Under the pieces are notes generated by a model. It saw only the letters and a list, made by a program, of their open reading frames with translations, searched no databases and had not been told where the DNA came from. 43,164 bases of DNA from Streptomyces regalis (GTDB taxonomy: Bacteria; Actinomycetota; Actinomycetes; Streptomycetales; Streptomycetaceae). The stretch spans positions 1 through 43,164 of the forward strand of contig NZ_LLZG01000398.1 in assembly GCF_001509475.1 (NCBI RefSeq), written 5' to 3'. Shown here piece by piece: positions 7,117 through 14,072 of the stretch. Each line of letters starts with the position of its first letter. Position 1 is the stretch's first letter. The position numbers and the translations under genes are program-made.

Positions 7117-8060
7117 GGGCGGTCCAGGGGGATGCGTGCCCGGACCCGGTAGCCACCGCCGAGGCGCCGACGGGCATCCAGGTCCCCGCCGTACACCGCG
7201 ACCCGCTCCCGCAGCCCCAGCAGGCCGCGCCCGGTTCCCACCCCGCGCCGGGGGACGGGCCGGGGCTGCTTCGGTGCCCCGCCGGTCAGCACGCTCGGGC
7301 CGGTGTTCAGCACCTCTACGCGCAGCGCGTGGTCCGCGTACCGCACGGTGACCTCGGCCTTGCTGCCGTCGCCGTGCTTGAGGGCGTTCGTGAGCGCCTC
7401 CTGGATGATGCGGTACGCCGTCACGTCGATCCCTTGCGGGAGCGGGCGCGGTTCGCCGGAGATCCGGACCTCGACCGGCAGGCCCGCGAACGAGACGCGG
7501 TCGACGAGTCGGCCGAGCCGGTCCAGGCCGGGCTGCGGGGTGAGGTCGGCTGCGGTGCCGTCGTACTCGTCGCCAGGTCGTACGCCCGGTCGCCGGGCCG
7601 GCCTTTTGCCCGATCCCTCGCCCGATCCCTTGCCCGTCCTCTCGCCGGAGCTCTCGTCCGTGTCGTCGTCCTCGCCGCTCGGTGACGGTGCCAGCAGTCC
7701 CAGCAGATGCCGTAGATCAGTCATCGCGCCCCGCCCCGCGTCCTCGACCGCCCGCAGCGCCGCCGCGGCCTCGTCCGGCATCGTGCCGAGCACCTCGCGG
7801 GCGGCGCCTGCCTGGACGACCATGAGGCTGACGTTGTGGCTGACGATGTCGTGCAACTCGCGGGCGATACGGTCGCGTTCGGCCGCGACCGCGGCGCGGG
7901 CCGCGCTCTCCCGCTCCCGCTCCAGCAACCAGCCGCGCTCCCCGACCGCGTCCCGCCAACGGCGCCGCGTCCGCAACAGCACGACGGTCAGCGCCAGTAC
8001 GGCGGCACACGCCACCGCGAGCGCCACCGTCAGGCCGTTCGGTTCCCAGTCCACCCCCAT
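7113..8060 (-). CDS. Sensor histidine kinase, HisKA_3 type, with short N-terminus
   Basis: The 315-residue kinase has one clear membrane helix near the N-terminus (about 10-30, LTVALAVACAAVLALTVVLL). The dimerisation and phosphotransfer helix follows with His70 in ARELHDIVSHNVSLMVVQ. The ATPase domain has the N-box RIIQEALTNALKHG and the G-box GTGRGLLGLRERVAVYGG. A Gly/Ser/Glu-rich low-complexity insert lies near 125-160. Most relatives carry four or more N-terminal helices, so the sensor part is unusually small. The ATG at 8060 is chosen with CAGGGTGAACCC before it; an ATG at about 8120 would lengthen the N-terminus by some 20 residues. The divergent exporter starts 138 bases away. Confidence 0.85.
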   Translation of the reverse strand: MGVDWEPNGLTVALAVACAAVLALTVVLLRTRRRWRDAVGERGWLLERERESAARAAVAAERDRIARELHDIVSHNVSLMVVQAGAAREVLGTMPDEAAAALRAVEDAGRGAMTDLRHLLGLLAPSPSGEDDDTDESSGERTGKGSGEGSGKRPARRPGVRPGDEYDGTAADLTPQPGLDRLGRLVDRVSFAGLPVEVRISGEPRPLPQGIDVTAYRIIQEALTNALKHGDGSKAEVTVRYADHALRVEVLNTGPSVLTGGAPKQPRPVPRRGVGTGRGLLGLRERVAVYGGDLDARRRLGGGYRVRARIPLDRP

Positions 8061-8185
8061 GGGTTCACCCTGGCAGACGATCACCGCGTCCGCATCGGCC
8101 CGGAGATGCAGGCCCTGCATCCGGAGGATGAGGTGCACGGTCAGGTGCCATCCGGGGAGGGATGTCCGAGCCAGGGTCGGCCTCG

Positions 8186-8191
8186 TAGCGT
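8186..8191 (+). promoter_or_regulatory. Putative -10 element for a leaderless ABC transcript
   Basis: TAGCGT ends seven bases before the ATG at 8199, and there is no ribosome-binding site in between. This is the same arrangement as at 504-509. It suggests transcription begins at the start codon of the exporter ATPase. The 8061-8198 divergent region should also contain the kinase promoter, which I could not pinpoint. Confidence 0.35.
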
Positions 8192-8198
8192 CCTGCCC

Positions 8199-8906
8199 AT
8201 GGTCACTGAGGACAGCAGCGGAGAGGTCGTCGTACGGCTCGACGGCGTGCACAAGGAGTACGGGGAGACGACGGCGCTGGCCGGGGCGTCGCTGGAGATC
8301 CGGGCCGGGGAGGCGGTCGCGGTGATGGGGCCCTCGGGGTGCGGGAAGTCCACGCTGCTCAACATGATCGCCGGACTGGACCGGCCGACCGGCGGCACCG
8401 TCGTCGTACACGGCGAGAACGTGGGGGAGTTGAGCGAGAAGGGGCTCGCCCTGTACCGGCGGCGCCGGATCGGCATGATCTTCCAGTTCTTCAACCTGAT
8501 CGACGATCTGTCGGCGCTCGACAATGTGGCGCTGGCCGCCCAGTTGACCGGCACCCCGGCCCGGCAGGCCCGCCGCCGTGCCCTAGAGCTCCTCGACGAA
8601 CTCGGCATCGCCGACCGGCGCAACGCCTACCCCGCTGTGCTCAGCGGCGGCGAACGCCAACGCGTCGCCGTGGCAAGGGCGTTGATGAACCGTCCCGCCC
8701 TGCTGCTCGCCGACGAGCCGACCGGTGCCCTCGACAGCCGCTCCGGGGAGCAGGTGATGGACCTGTTGCTCGATCTCAACCAGATCGGCCAGACGCTGGT
8801 CCTGGTCACCCACGACGAGCATCTCGCCCGGCGCTGCGCCAGCCGGCTGATCGAGTTCGCCGACGGCCGGGTGACCGGCGAGCACACCCTGGAGCCGTCC
8901 GCATGA
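8199..8906 (+). CDS. ABC exporter ATP-binding protein, MacB/LolD type
   Basis: The 235-residue ATPase has Walker A GPSGCGKST, the Q-loop in MIFQFFNLIDDLSALDN, signature LSGGERQRVAVARAL, Walker B LLLADEPTGALDS and the switch His in LVTHDEHLA. The FQFFNLI segment and LADEPTGALD are typical of the MacB/LolD/FtsE group, which works with FtsX-like permeases. The stop overlaps the permease start by four bases (ATGA). The next gene encodes exactly such a permease, so this pair forms one exporter. Export of an antibiotic or envelope-stress molecule is plausible given the flanking two-component system, but the substrate is not known. Confidence 0.93.
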   Translation: MVTEDSSGEVVVRLDGVHKEYGETTALAGASLEIRAGEAVAVMGPSGCGKSTLLNMIAGLDRPTGGTVVVHGENVGELSEKGLALYRRRRIGMIFQFFNLIDDLSALDNVALAAQLTGTPARQARRRALELLDELGIADRRNAYPAVLSGGERQRVAVARALMNRPALLLADEPTGALDSRSGEQVMDLLLDLNQIGQTLVLVTHDEHLARRCASRLIEFADGRVTGEHTLEPSA

Positions 8907-11218
8907 GGGCCGTGTGGCGCGCCGCCCGCGCGGCGGTACGGCGGCGCAGACTCCAGACGCTCGTCATCGCGCTGGTCACCCTGACCTCGACGGTGGCCAT
9001 GGTGGTGGCGCTCGGTCTGGTGGACGCGGCCTCCGCACCCTTCGACAAGGCCTTCGGCAAGCAGCGCGGCCCGCATGTGGTCGCCGCCTTCGACCCCGCC
9101 GAGGTCTCCGACGCACAGCTGGCGCAGGTGGCGCGGGAGTCGGGCGTCGAGGCCGCCGCAGGGCCCTACGCGCAGGCCACGGTCGAATTCCCCGACGGCA
9201 GCATGAACTTCGGCCTCGGCCGTGAGATCACGGTCGTCGGCCGCGCCGACCCCGAAGGCCCCGTGGACCGGCTGGACCTGTGGGCGGGCCGCTGGGCCAC
9301 CCGGCCCGGCGAGGTCGTCCTGAACCGGCAGTCCGACTGGACCTCGGACGACCTCGGTAAACGGCTCCCGATGCCCTCGGGCGGCCCGGCCCTCACCGTC
9401 GTCGGGTTCGCCTTCGACCTGAGCCGGACCGCGGACGCCTGGGTCGCGCCCGAGCAGATCGACGCCCTGCATCCGACGGTCACCCAGATGCTGTTCCGTT
9501 TCCCGGACTCGTCCACGGACGACCGGCTGCGCGCGCAGCTGGGCAAGGCGACCGAAGGGCTCCCGGCGGACGCGCTCACCGCCTCACGGTCGTATCTCAC
9601 CCTCAAACACCAGGTGAGCAGTTCGGCGCGGGCGTACACCCCCTATCTGATGGCCTTCGGCATCCTCGGCATCGCTGTGGCGGTGCTCATCATCGCCAAC
9701 GTGGTCAGCGGGGCCGTGATCTCCGGTTTCCGGCACATCGGCGTGCTCAAGGCGCTCGGCTTCACGCCGGGGCAGGTGGTCGCCGTCTACCTCACGATGA
9801 TCTCCGTCCCGGCGGTCCTCGGCTGTGCGCTCGGCACGGTCCTCGGCAATGTGCTGGCGCGCCCGTTCTTCGAGTTCGTGTTCATGGGGCCCGACGCGGG
9901 GGTGTTCCACGACAGCGTCTCCGTCTCTGCCTGGGTGAACGCCGTCACTCTGCTCGGCATGCCCGCCGTCTGCCTCCTGGCCGCGCTCGCCCCCGCGGTG
10001 CGCGCCCACCGGATGTCGGCGGCGCGGGCGATCAGCGCGGGCAGCGCCCCACGCGCCGGCCGCGCCCTGGGCATCCAGCGCCGGCTCGCCGGCAGCAGGT
10101 TGCCGCGCTCGGTGAGCCTGGGCGTGGGCCTGCCGTTCGCCCGGCCCGGCCGCAGCGCCCTGACGCTCGCCGCCGTGGTCCTCGGCGTGACGACGGTGAC
10201 CTTCGCGACCGGCCTGGCCACGACGATGACCCGGTTCGGCGACGCGGGGCGCGACGCCTACCAGGTCACGGTGTACGCCTCCCACGTCAAGGACGGCAAG
10301 GAGATCCAGCCGGAGCACGGTGACCGCGAACTCCACTCCCTGCTGGCCGAGTTGCCCGGCGCGAGCGAGGTCACCGGCCGGGCGGTCGTCGACGTACGGC
10401 TGGCGGGCTCCGCGCACCCGGTGATCCTCGAAGGGCGCCGCGGCGACCGGCCGCAGTTGGAGGACGTGCTCACGCGGGGCCGGTGGATGCGCGGCGACGG
10501 TGAGATCGTGGCCGGCTCGGCCTTCCTGCGCCAGAACGGCGTACGGGTCGGCGACCGGGTCAGCCTGGAGAAGGGCGGGCGGACCGAAAAGGTGCTGGTC
10601 GTGGGGGAGTTCATGCAGAGCAATCCCCGGGTGGTCGCAGCCGGCTGGTCGACGCTGACGGCACTGGCCCCGCACGAGAAGCCGATCAGCTACCACGTCA
10701 GACTCCGCGACGGCACCGACCCGGCCGCCTACGCCCGCGCGGCCCGGGCCGCCGACGCCGGGATCACACCGGATGTGCGGGGCTCCAACGCCATCACGCA
10801 GACCATCATCGGCTCGGCCTCGGCCCTCACCCTGATGCTCGCCGTGGTCGCCTCCCTCGGTGTCTTCCACACGGTCGTCCTCAACACCCGCGACCGGCGG
10901 CGGGACTTGGGCATGCTGAAGTCGATCGGCATGACGCCGAGGCAGGTCACGGTGATGACGGTGACGTCCATGGCGGTTCTCGGCGCGATCGGCTCCCTGC
11001 TCGGCATCCCGCTGGGCGTGGCGGGCTACGACCTGGTCGTCCCGCGCATGACGGCCGCCGTGGACATCACCCTGCCCGCCTACATGACGGACGTCTGGGA
11101 GGCCCCGGCGCTGGCCGCACTCGCCCTGGCGGGGCTGGTGATCGCGGTGCTGGGGGCGTTGGTTCCGGCGCGGAGGGCGGGGCGGCTGACCGTTGCGGAG
11201 GTGTTGCGGAGCGAGTGA
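8903..11218 (+). CDS. FtsX-like ABC exporter permease
   Basis: The 771-residue permease has the duplicated FtsX/MacB layout. There is an N-terminal helix (about 20-42), an extracytoplasmic domain (45-235), and three helices around 245-380 with the GFRHIGVLKALGFTPGQVV coupling motif. A second N-terminal-type helix (about 415-440) and second external domain (445-625) follow. The last helices carry RDRRRDLGMLKSIGMTPRQV and end with VPARRAGRLTVAEVLRSE. Both coupling loops, which contact the ATPase, are intact. The ATG overlaps the ATPase stop. The gene ends just before a GC-rich tandem repeat. It probably extracts or exports an amphipathic substrate across the membrane. Confidence 0.92.
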   Translation: MRAVWRAARAAVRRRRLQTLVIALVTLTSTVAMVVALGLVDAASAPFDKAFGKQRGPHVVAAFDPAEVSDAQLAQVARESGVEAAAGPYAQATVEFPDGSMNFGLGREITVVGRADPEGPVDRLDLWAGRWATRPGEVVLNRQSDWTSDDLGKRLPMPSGGPALTVVGFAFDLSRTADAWVAPEQIDALHPTVTQMLFRFPDSSTDDRLRAQLGKATEGLPADALTASRSYLTLKHQVSSSARAYTPYLMAFGILGIAVAVLIIANVVSGAVISGFRHIGVLKALGFTPGQVVAVYLTMISVPAVLGCALGTVLGNVLARPFFEFVFMGPDAGVFHDSVSVSAWVNAVTLLGMPAVCLLAALAPAVRAHRMSAARAISAGSAPRAGRALGIQRRLAGSRLPRSVSLGVGLPFARPGRSALTLAAVVLGVTTVTFATGLATTMTRFGDAGRDAYQVTVYASHVKDGKEIQPEHGDRELHSLLAELPGASEVTGRAVVDVRLAGSAHPVILEGRRGDRPQLEDVLTRGRWMRGDGEIVAGSAFLRQNGVRVGDRVSLEKGGRTEKVLVVGEFMQSNPRVVAAGWSTLTALAPHEKPISYHVRLRDGTDPAAYARAARAADAGITPDVRGSNAITQTIIGSASALTLMLAVVASLGVFHTVVLNTRDRRRDLGMLKSIGMTPRQVTVMTVTSMAVLGAIGSLLGIPLGVAGYDLVVPRMTAAVDITLPAYMTDVWEAPALAALALAGLVIAVLGALVPARRAGRLTVAEVLRSE

Positions 11219-11251
11219 GCGGGGGGGGTGCGGCGGGCGGGGCCGTCGAAC

Positions 11252-11336
11252 GGCGGCCGCCGCGCAGGACGACCGGCGGCCGCGCAGGACGACCGGCGGC
11301 CGCGCAGGGGCGATCGGCGGCCGCGCAGGGGCGATC
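11252..11336. repeat. Imperfect tandem repeat, about four 20-23 bp units
   Basis: The units are 11252-11274 (23 bp, carrying an extra CGC), 11275-11294 (20 bp), 11295-11315 and 11316-11336 (21 bp each and identical). All share GGCGGCCGCGCAGG. The first two end in ACGACC and the last two in GGCGATC. The array occupies the whole space between the permease stop and the next gene and has no coding character in any frame. It could be replication slippage, or it could act as a terminator or a binding-site array. Confidence 0.8.
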
Positions 11337-11350
11337 GGCGGCTCCCTGAC

Positions 11351-11356
11351 TACCGT
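11351..11356 (+). promoter_or_regulatory. Putative -10 element for a leaderless transcript
   Basis: TACCGT ends eight bases before the ATG at 11365. No Shine-Dalgarno sequence is present. The upstream -35 position falls inside the tandem repeat. This is a third example in this window of a TA(G/C)CGT box placed immediately before an ATG. Confidence 0.3.
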
Positions 11357-11364
11357 TGCTCCGC

Positions 11365-12288
11365 ATGACCACCACAGAGATCGACATCACCGCGGAGCTG
11401 GTCCGGGACCTCCTGCAGGACCAGCACCCGGACCTCGCCGACCGCCCCGTGAAGCTCGGCGCGCGGGGCTGGGACAACCAGTTGTGGCGGCTCGGCGACG
11501 ACCTCGCCGTCCGGTTGCCCTGGGCGACACAGACCGCGGACGCGCTGCTGCTCAAGGAGCACGCCTGGCTCCCCGCCCTCGCCCCGCACCTGCCCCTGCC
11601 GGTTCCGGTGCCGCAGCGCCTCGGTGAGCCGTCCGAGCGGTTTCCGCGGCCCTGGATCGTCACCACCTGGGTACCGGGCTCACCTGCCGACCGCGCACCC
11701 GTCACACGCGCCGAAGAGGCCGCCGACACCTTGGCCGCCTTCCTGACGGCTCTTCACCGCCCCGCCCCCGACGGGGCGCCGGCCGGCCGTGGCCGTGGCC
11801 GCGGGGGGCCGCTGGCCGACCACGCCGAGGGGTTCGCCGAGGGATTGGCCTCGGCCACCGAGATGGGGCTGATCCCCGACCCGGACGCCGTCCGCGCGGT
11901 CTGGGAGGACGCCGTCGCCGCGCCCGAGTGGACGGGCCCGGCGCTGTGGCTCCACGGCGACCTGCATCCGGCCAACGTCCTCACCACGGACGGCACTTTC
12001 TGTGGCGTGATCGACTTCGGCGAACTCTGCGCGGGCGATCCGGCCTGCGATCTCGCCGCCCCGTGGACATTGCTGCCGGACGGCGCCGCCGACCGCTTCT
12101 ACGCCGCCTACCAGCCGACCCCGGACGCCGCGACCCTGCGCCGCGCTCGCGGTTGGGCGGTACGGCGCGCCCTCGGCGGCATCCTCATCGGAGAGGCGGG
12201 TGTCCACGGCCGACCCGGAGGCAAGCCCACCTGGGGCCCACCCGCTCACGCCGCACTGCGCCGCCTCACCACGACAGGCCGCCGCTAG
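11365..12288 (+). CDS. Aminoglycoside phosphotransferase (APH) family kinase
   Basis: The 307-residue protein has the APH/choline-kinase fold. The catalytic loop is WLHGDLHPANVL with the catalytic Asp, and the metal-binding segment follows as GVIDFGELCAGDPACD. The N-lobe includes WDNQLWRLGDDLAVRLP, with an Arg where other kinases carry the ATP-binding Lys. A Gly/Arg-rich linker lies near 135-150. This family phosphorylates hydroxyls of aminoglycosides, macrolides or small metabolites. Most Streptomyces members have no demonstrated resistance role, so I do not call it a resistance gene. The ATG at 11365 is preferred; a TTG three codons upstream is possible but overlaps the putative -10. It converges on the phosphodiesterase gene. 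Confidence 0.85.
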   Translation: MTTTEIDITAELVRDLLQDQHPDLADRPVKLGARGWDNQLWRLGDDLAVRLPWATQTADALLLKEHAWLPALAPHLPLPVPVPQRLGEPSERFPRPWIVTTWVPGSPADRAPVTRAEEAADTLAAFLTALHRPAPDGAPAGRGRGRGGPLADHAEGFAEGLASATEMGLIPDPDAVRAVWEDAVAAPEWTGPALWLHGDLHPANVLTTDGTFCGVIDFGELCAGDPACDLAAPWTLLPDGAADRFYAAYQPTPDAATLRRARGWAVRRALGGILIGEAGVHGRPGGKPTWGPPAHAALRRLTTTGRR

Positions 12289-12410
12289 GAGGGTGAGGCG
12301 GCCCGCACCGGTGCCACACGGCTCAGCTTCAGCCCGGTCAACGGCGTCCGGGGCGCATGGTCCTGAAGCCGCCAGCCGTACTCACCCAGGCGCTGTGGCG
12401 GAGCTCCCGT
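12285..12410 (-). pseudogene. Possible C-terminal tail of a lost gene
   Basis: One minus-strand frame reads RLGEYGWRLQDHAP and then LTGLKLSRVAPVR before a TAG at 12285-12287. It looks protein-like and differs from the surrounding frames. It is not preceded by a start or any recognisable domain, and it overlaps the last codons of the APH gene on the other strand. It may be a remnant of a larger enzyme. The evidence is weak. Confidence 0.2.
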
Positions 12411-12439
12411 CTGGGCAGCGGCCGTTCACATTGTGCGGT

Positions 12440-12475
12440 GCCGCCCACCCGGGAACGGCTGCGGGGGTGGGCGGC
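12440..12475. terminator. Hairpin terminator downstream of the phosphodiesterase
   Basis: GCCGCCCACCC (12440-12450) pairs perfectly with GGGTGGGCGGC (12465-12475), leaving a 14-base loop. The stem begins 15 bases beyond the stop of the minus-strand gene at 12490 and lies between two convergent genes. No clear T-tract is present, which is usual for Streptomyces. Confidence 0.6.
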
Positions 12476-12489
12476 CGCCGTATGTGCCG

Positions 12490-13809
12490 TCAGCCGATCG
12501 GCGCGTACAGCACTCCCAACTTGTCGACCTCGTCGCCCGCCCGCCCCGTGAACCCGACGATCTGCCAACCGGACGGTGCCGTGAAGGTCTTGGCGTCCGA
12601 CGTCGCCGTACCGGCGGACAGGGTGCGGCCCTTGTCCGTCGTGAACGACGCCGAGAAGATCCGCGTACGGCCGTCCTTCTGACCCTGTGTCAGCTTTACG
12701 GCGGTGAGGTGCTCGCCGGAGGCCAGCGTCAGGGACGTCGCCGTGCCGCCCGTGCCGCCGTGGGTGAGGGCCGGGCCGCCGTCGTGCGTCAGGGACACCG
12801 CGTCCAGGCGGGAGCTGCCGCGCAGGGTCAGGGTGCGGGGGGACACCGACGTCGGCAGGTCGTCCGCGTCGTTGAAGGCCGTGCCGTGCGGGCCGCCGAA
12901 GAAGTCGCTCGCCTTCAGGGACGAGTTGAGCGTGTAGGAGAAGTCGACCGTGTGCGGGAAGTGGTCGGACAGGTTGCCGCCCGCGGAGTCCAGGAACGAC
13001 GCCCACTCGTTGTTGTAGCGGGTGGCGTCCAGCGTCAGGAGCTTGCTGCCGCGGTAGAGGACCTTGTCGACGACCTCGCAGCCGTTCGGCGGAGCCGTCG
13101 TCGGGCACAGCAGCGCGTCCGCGCCCTGCGTCGGCCGGACGCCGCCCTTGGCCAGCTGTACCCACGCGTCCGTCAGGCCGTTCTCGTCGGCGAGGGTGCG
13201 GATGTTGTCGCCGCTGCGGGTGTACCGGGTGTTGGTGTCACCCATGACGATGACCGCGTTGCCGGACGAGTTCGCCTGGATGAAGTCCGACAGCTGGTCG
13301 ACGTTGGCGCGGCGGGCGGCGAGCGCGGCGTCGTCGGAGTCGGCGTTGGTGTGGACGTTGTAGAGGTCCACGAAGACGCCCTCGGCGAGGCGGACCCGGG
13401 CGAGCGAGAAGCCCTTGGGGGTCAGGCAGTTGGTGCCCGTGCACTTGTTCCACTTCACCCGCTGGAAGTCCTCGAAGGCGTAGTCCGAGAGGGTGTTCAG
13501 GCCGTCGCCGAAGGGCACGCCGCCGCTGGTCGCGGTGCGGTATGGGTGGTTGTCGCCCGCGTACAGGGCCGCGTGGTAGTTGAAGTCCTCCTGGACGTTC
13601 ACGATGTCGTACGCCGCCAGCCGCGGCGAGATCAACGGGGTGTTCTTCTCCGGGTTGCCGGAGCTGAGGCCTTCCGGAAGGCCCGCGACGTTGTAGGTCA
13701 GGACGTTGAAGGTGCCGGTGGTGGCGGCCACCGCGGGGGTCGAGCCGGTGGTGGCGAGGCCGGTGAGGGCCAGGGCTGCGGCCGCGAGTGTGCCGATCAG
13801 TCTTCTCAT
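12490..13809 (-). CDS. Secreted sphingomyelinase C-like phosphodiesterase with C-terminal lectin-like domain
   Basis: The 439-residue protein has a signal peptide (about 1-29, cleavage near PAVAA). An endonuclease/exonuclease/phosphatase (EEP) domain follows (about 33-292). Key residues are visible: Asn40 in LTYNVAGLP, Glu74 in VQEDFNYH, His153 in YNVHTNAD, Asp191 and Asn193 in MGDTNTRY, and His283 in SDHFP. This set matches bacterial neutral sphingomyelinases/phospholipases C of the EEP fold. A C-terminal beta domain (about 300-439), ending in a KLGVLYAP strand, resembles a jacalin-like lectin module that could bind glycans. GGAGACG precedes the ATG at 13809. Headgroup release from host or environmental sphingomyelin is inferred. 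Confidence 0.82.
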   Translation of the reverse strand: MRRLIGTLAAAALALTGLATTGSTPAVAATTGTFNVLTYNVAGLPEGLSSGNPEKNTPLISPRLAAYDIVNVQEDFNYHAALYAGDNHPYRTATSGGVPFGDGLNTLSDYAFEDFQRVKWNKCTGTNCLTPKGFSLARVRLAEGVFVDLYNVHTNADSDDAALAARRANVDQLSDFIQANSSGNAVIVMGDTNTRYTRSGDNIRTLADENGLTDAWVQLAKGGVRPTQGADALLCPTTAPPNGCEVVDKVLYRGSKLLTLDATRYNNEWASFLDSAGGNLSDHFPHTVDFSYTLNSSLKASDFFGGPHGTAFNDADDLPTSVSPRTLTLRGSSRLDAVSLTHDGGPALTHGGTGGTATSLTLASGEHLTAVKLTQGQKDGRTRIFSASFTTDKGRTLSAGTATSDAKTFTAPSGWQIVGFTGRAGDEVDKLGVLYAPIG

Positions 13810-13834
13810 GGGGGCGTCTCCGATGGGTGACGAA

Positions 13835-13875
13835 GAAGATGAGTGCTGCTCAGGGGAAGATGAGCGCTGCTCAGG
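13835..13875. repeat. Two 20-bp direct repeats in the phosphodiesterase leader
   Basis: GAAGATGAGTGCTGCTCAGG (13835-13854) and GAAGATGAGCGCTGCTCAGG (13856-13875) differ at one base and are offset by 21 bp, two helical turns. They lie 26-66 bases upstream of the secreted phosphodiesterase start codon. The period fits two protomers binding one face of the DNA, so an operator is plausible. No known regulator box was recognised. Confidence 0.6.
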
Positions 13876-14072
13876 TTCTCTGTCAATCAGGGTGACGTAC
13901 AAGGGCGGTTGGGGAAACAGTGAAGGACGTGGTGTTCCGACGCGTCCAGGGCGCCCGGCCGCCACTCGCTGCTTGTTCAACGTTCATGTTTCGCCTTGAT
14001 CCTCCACACACGGCGCAGCAGCGCCGCAGGAGGCAGCCGCAGAAGGCAGCGGCATCAGGAGGGGCACGGCAC

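Noticed and set aside
5552..7177. 541-residue minus-strand open frame across the tetR and response-regulator genes
   Set aside because: Pro/Arg-rich out-of-frame shadow in GC-rich DNA; the true genes lie in other frames with clear domains.
11365..12288. Calling the APH-fold gene an aminoglycoside resistance gene
   Set aside because: The fold is shared by many metabolic kinases and there is no resistance-specific motif or context.
13810..13980. Longer N-terminus for the secreted phosphodiesterase
   Set aside because: The ATG at 13809 starts a proper signal peptide and has GGAGA before it; the extension encodes the direct repeats.
13975..13995. GTTCAAC-GTTCATG repeats resembling a PhoP (PHO) box upstream of the PHP gene
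   Set aside because: PHO-box direct repeats are 11 bases apart; here the spacing is seven and the third unit does not match.
13920..14072. N-terminal extension of the PHP gene from the GTG near 13920
   Set aside because: The ATG at 14073 has a strong AGGAGGGG site and the extension is not protein-like.
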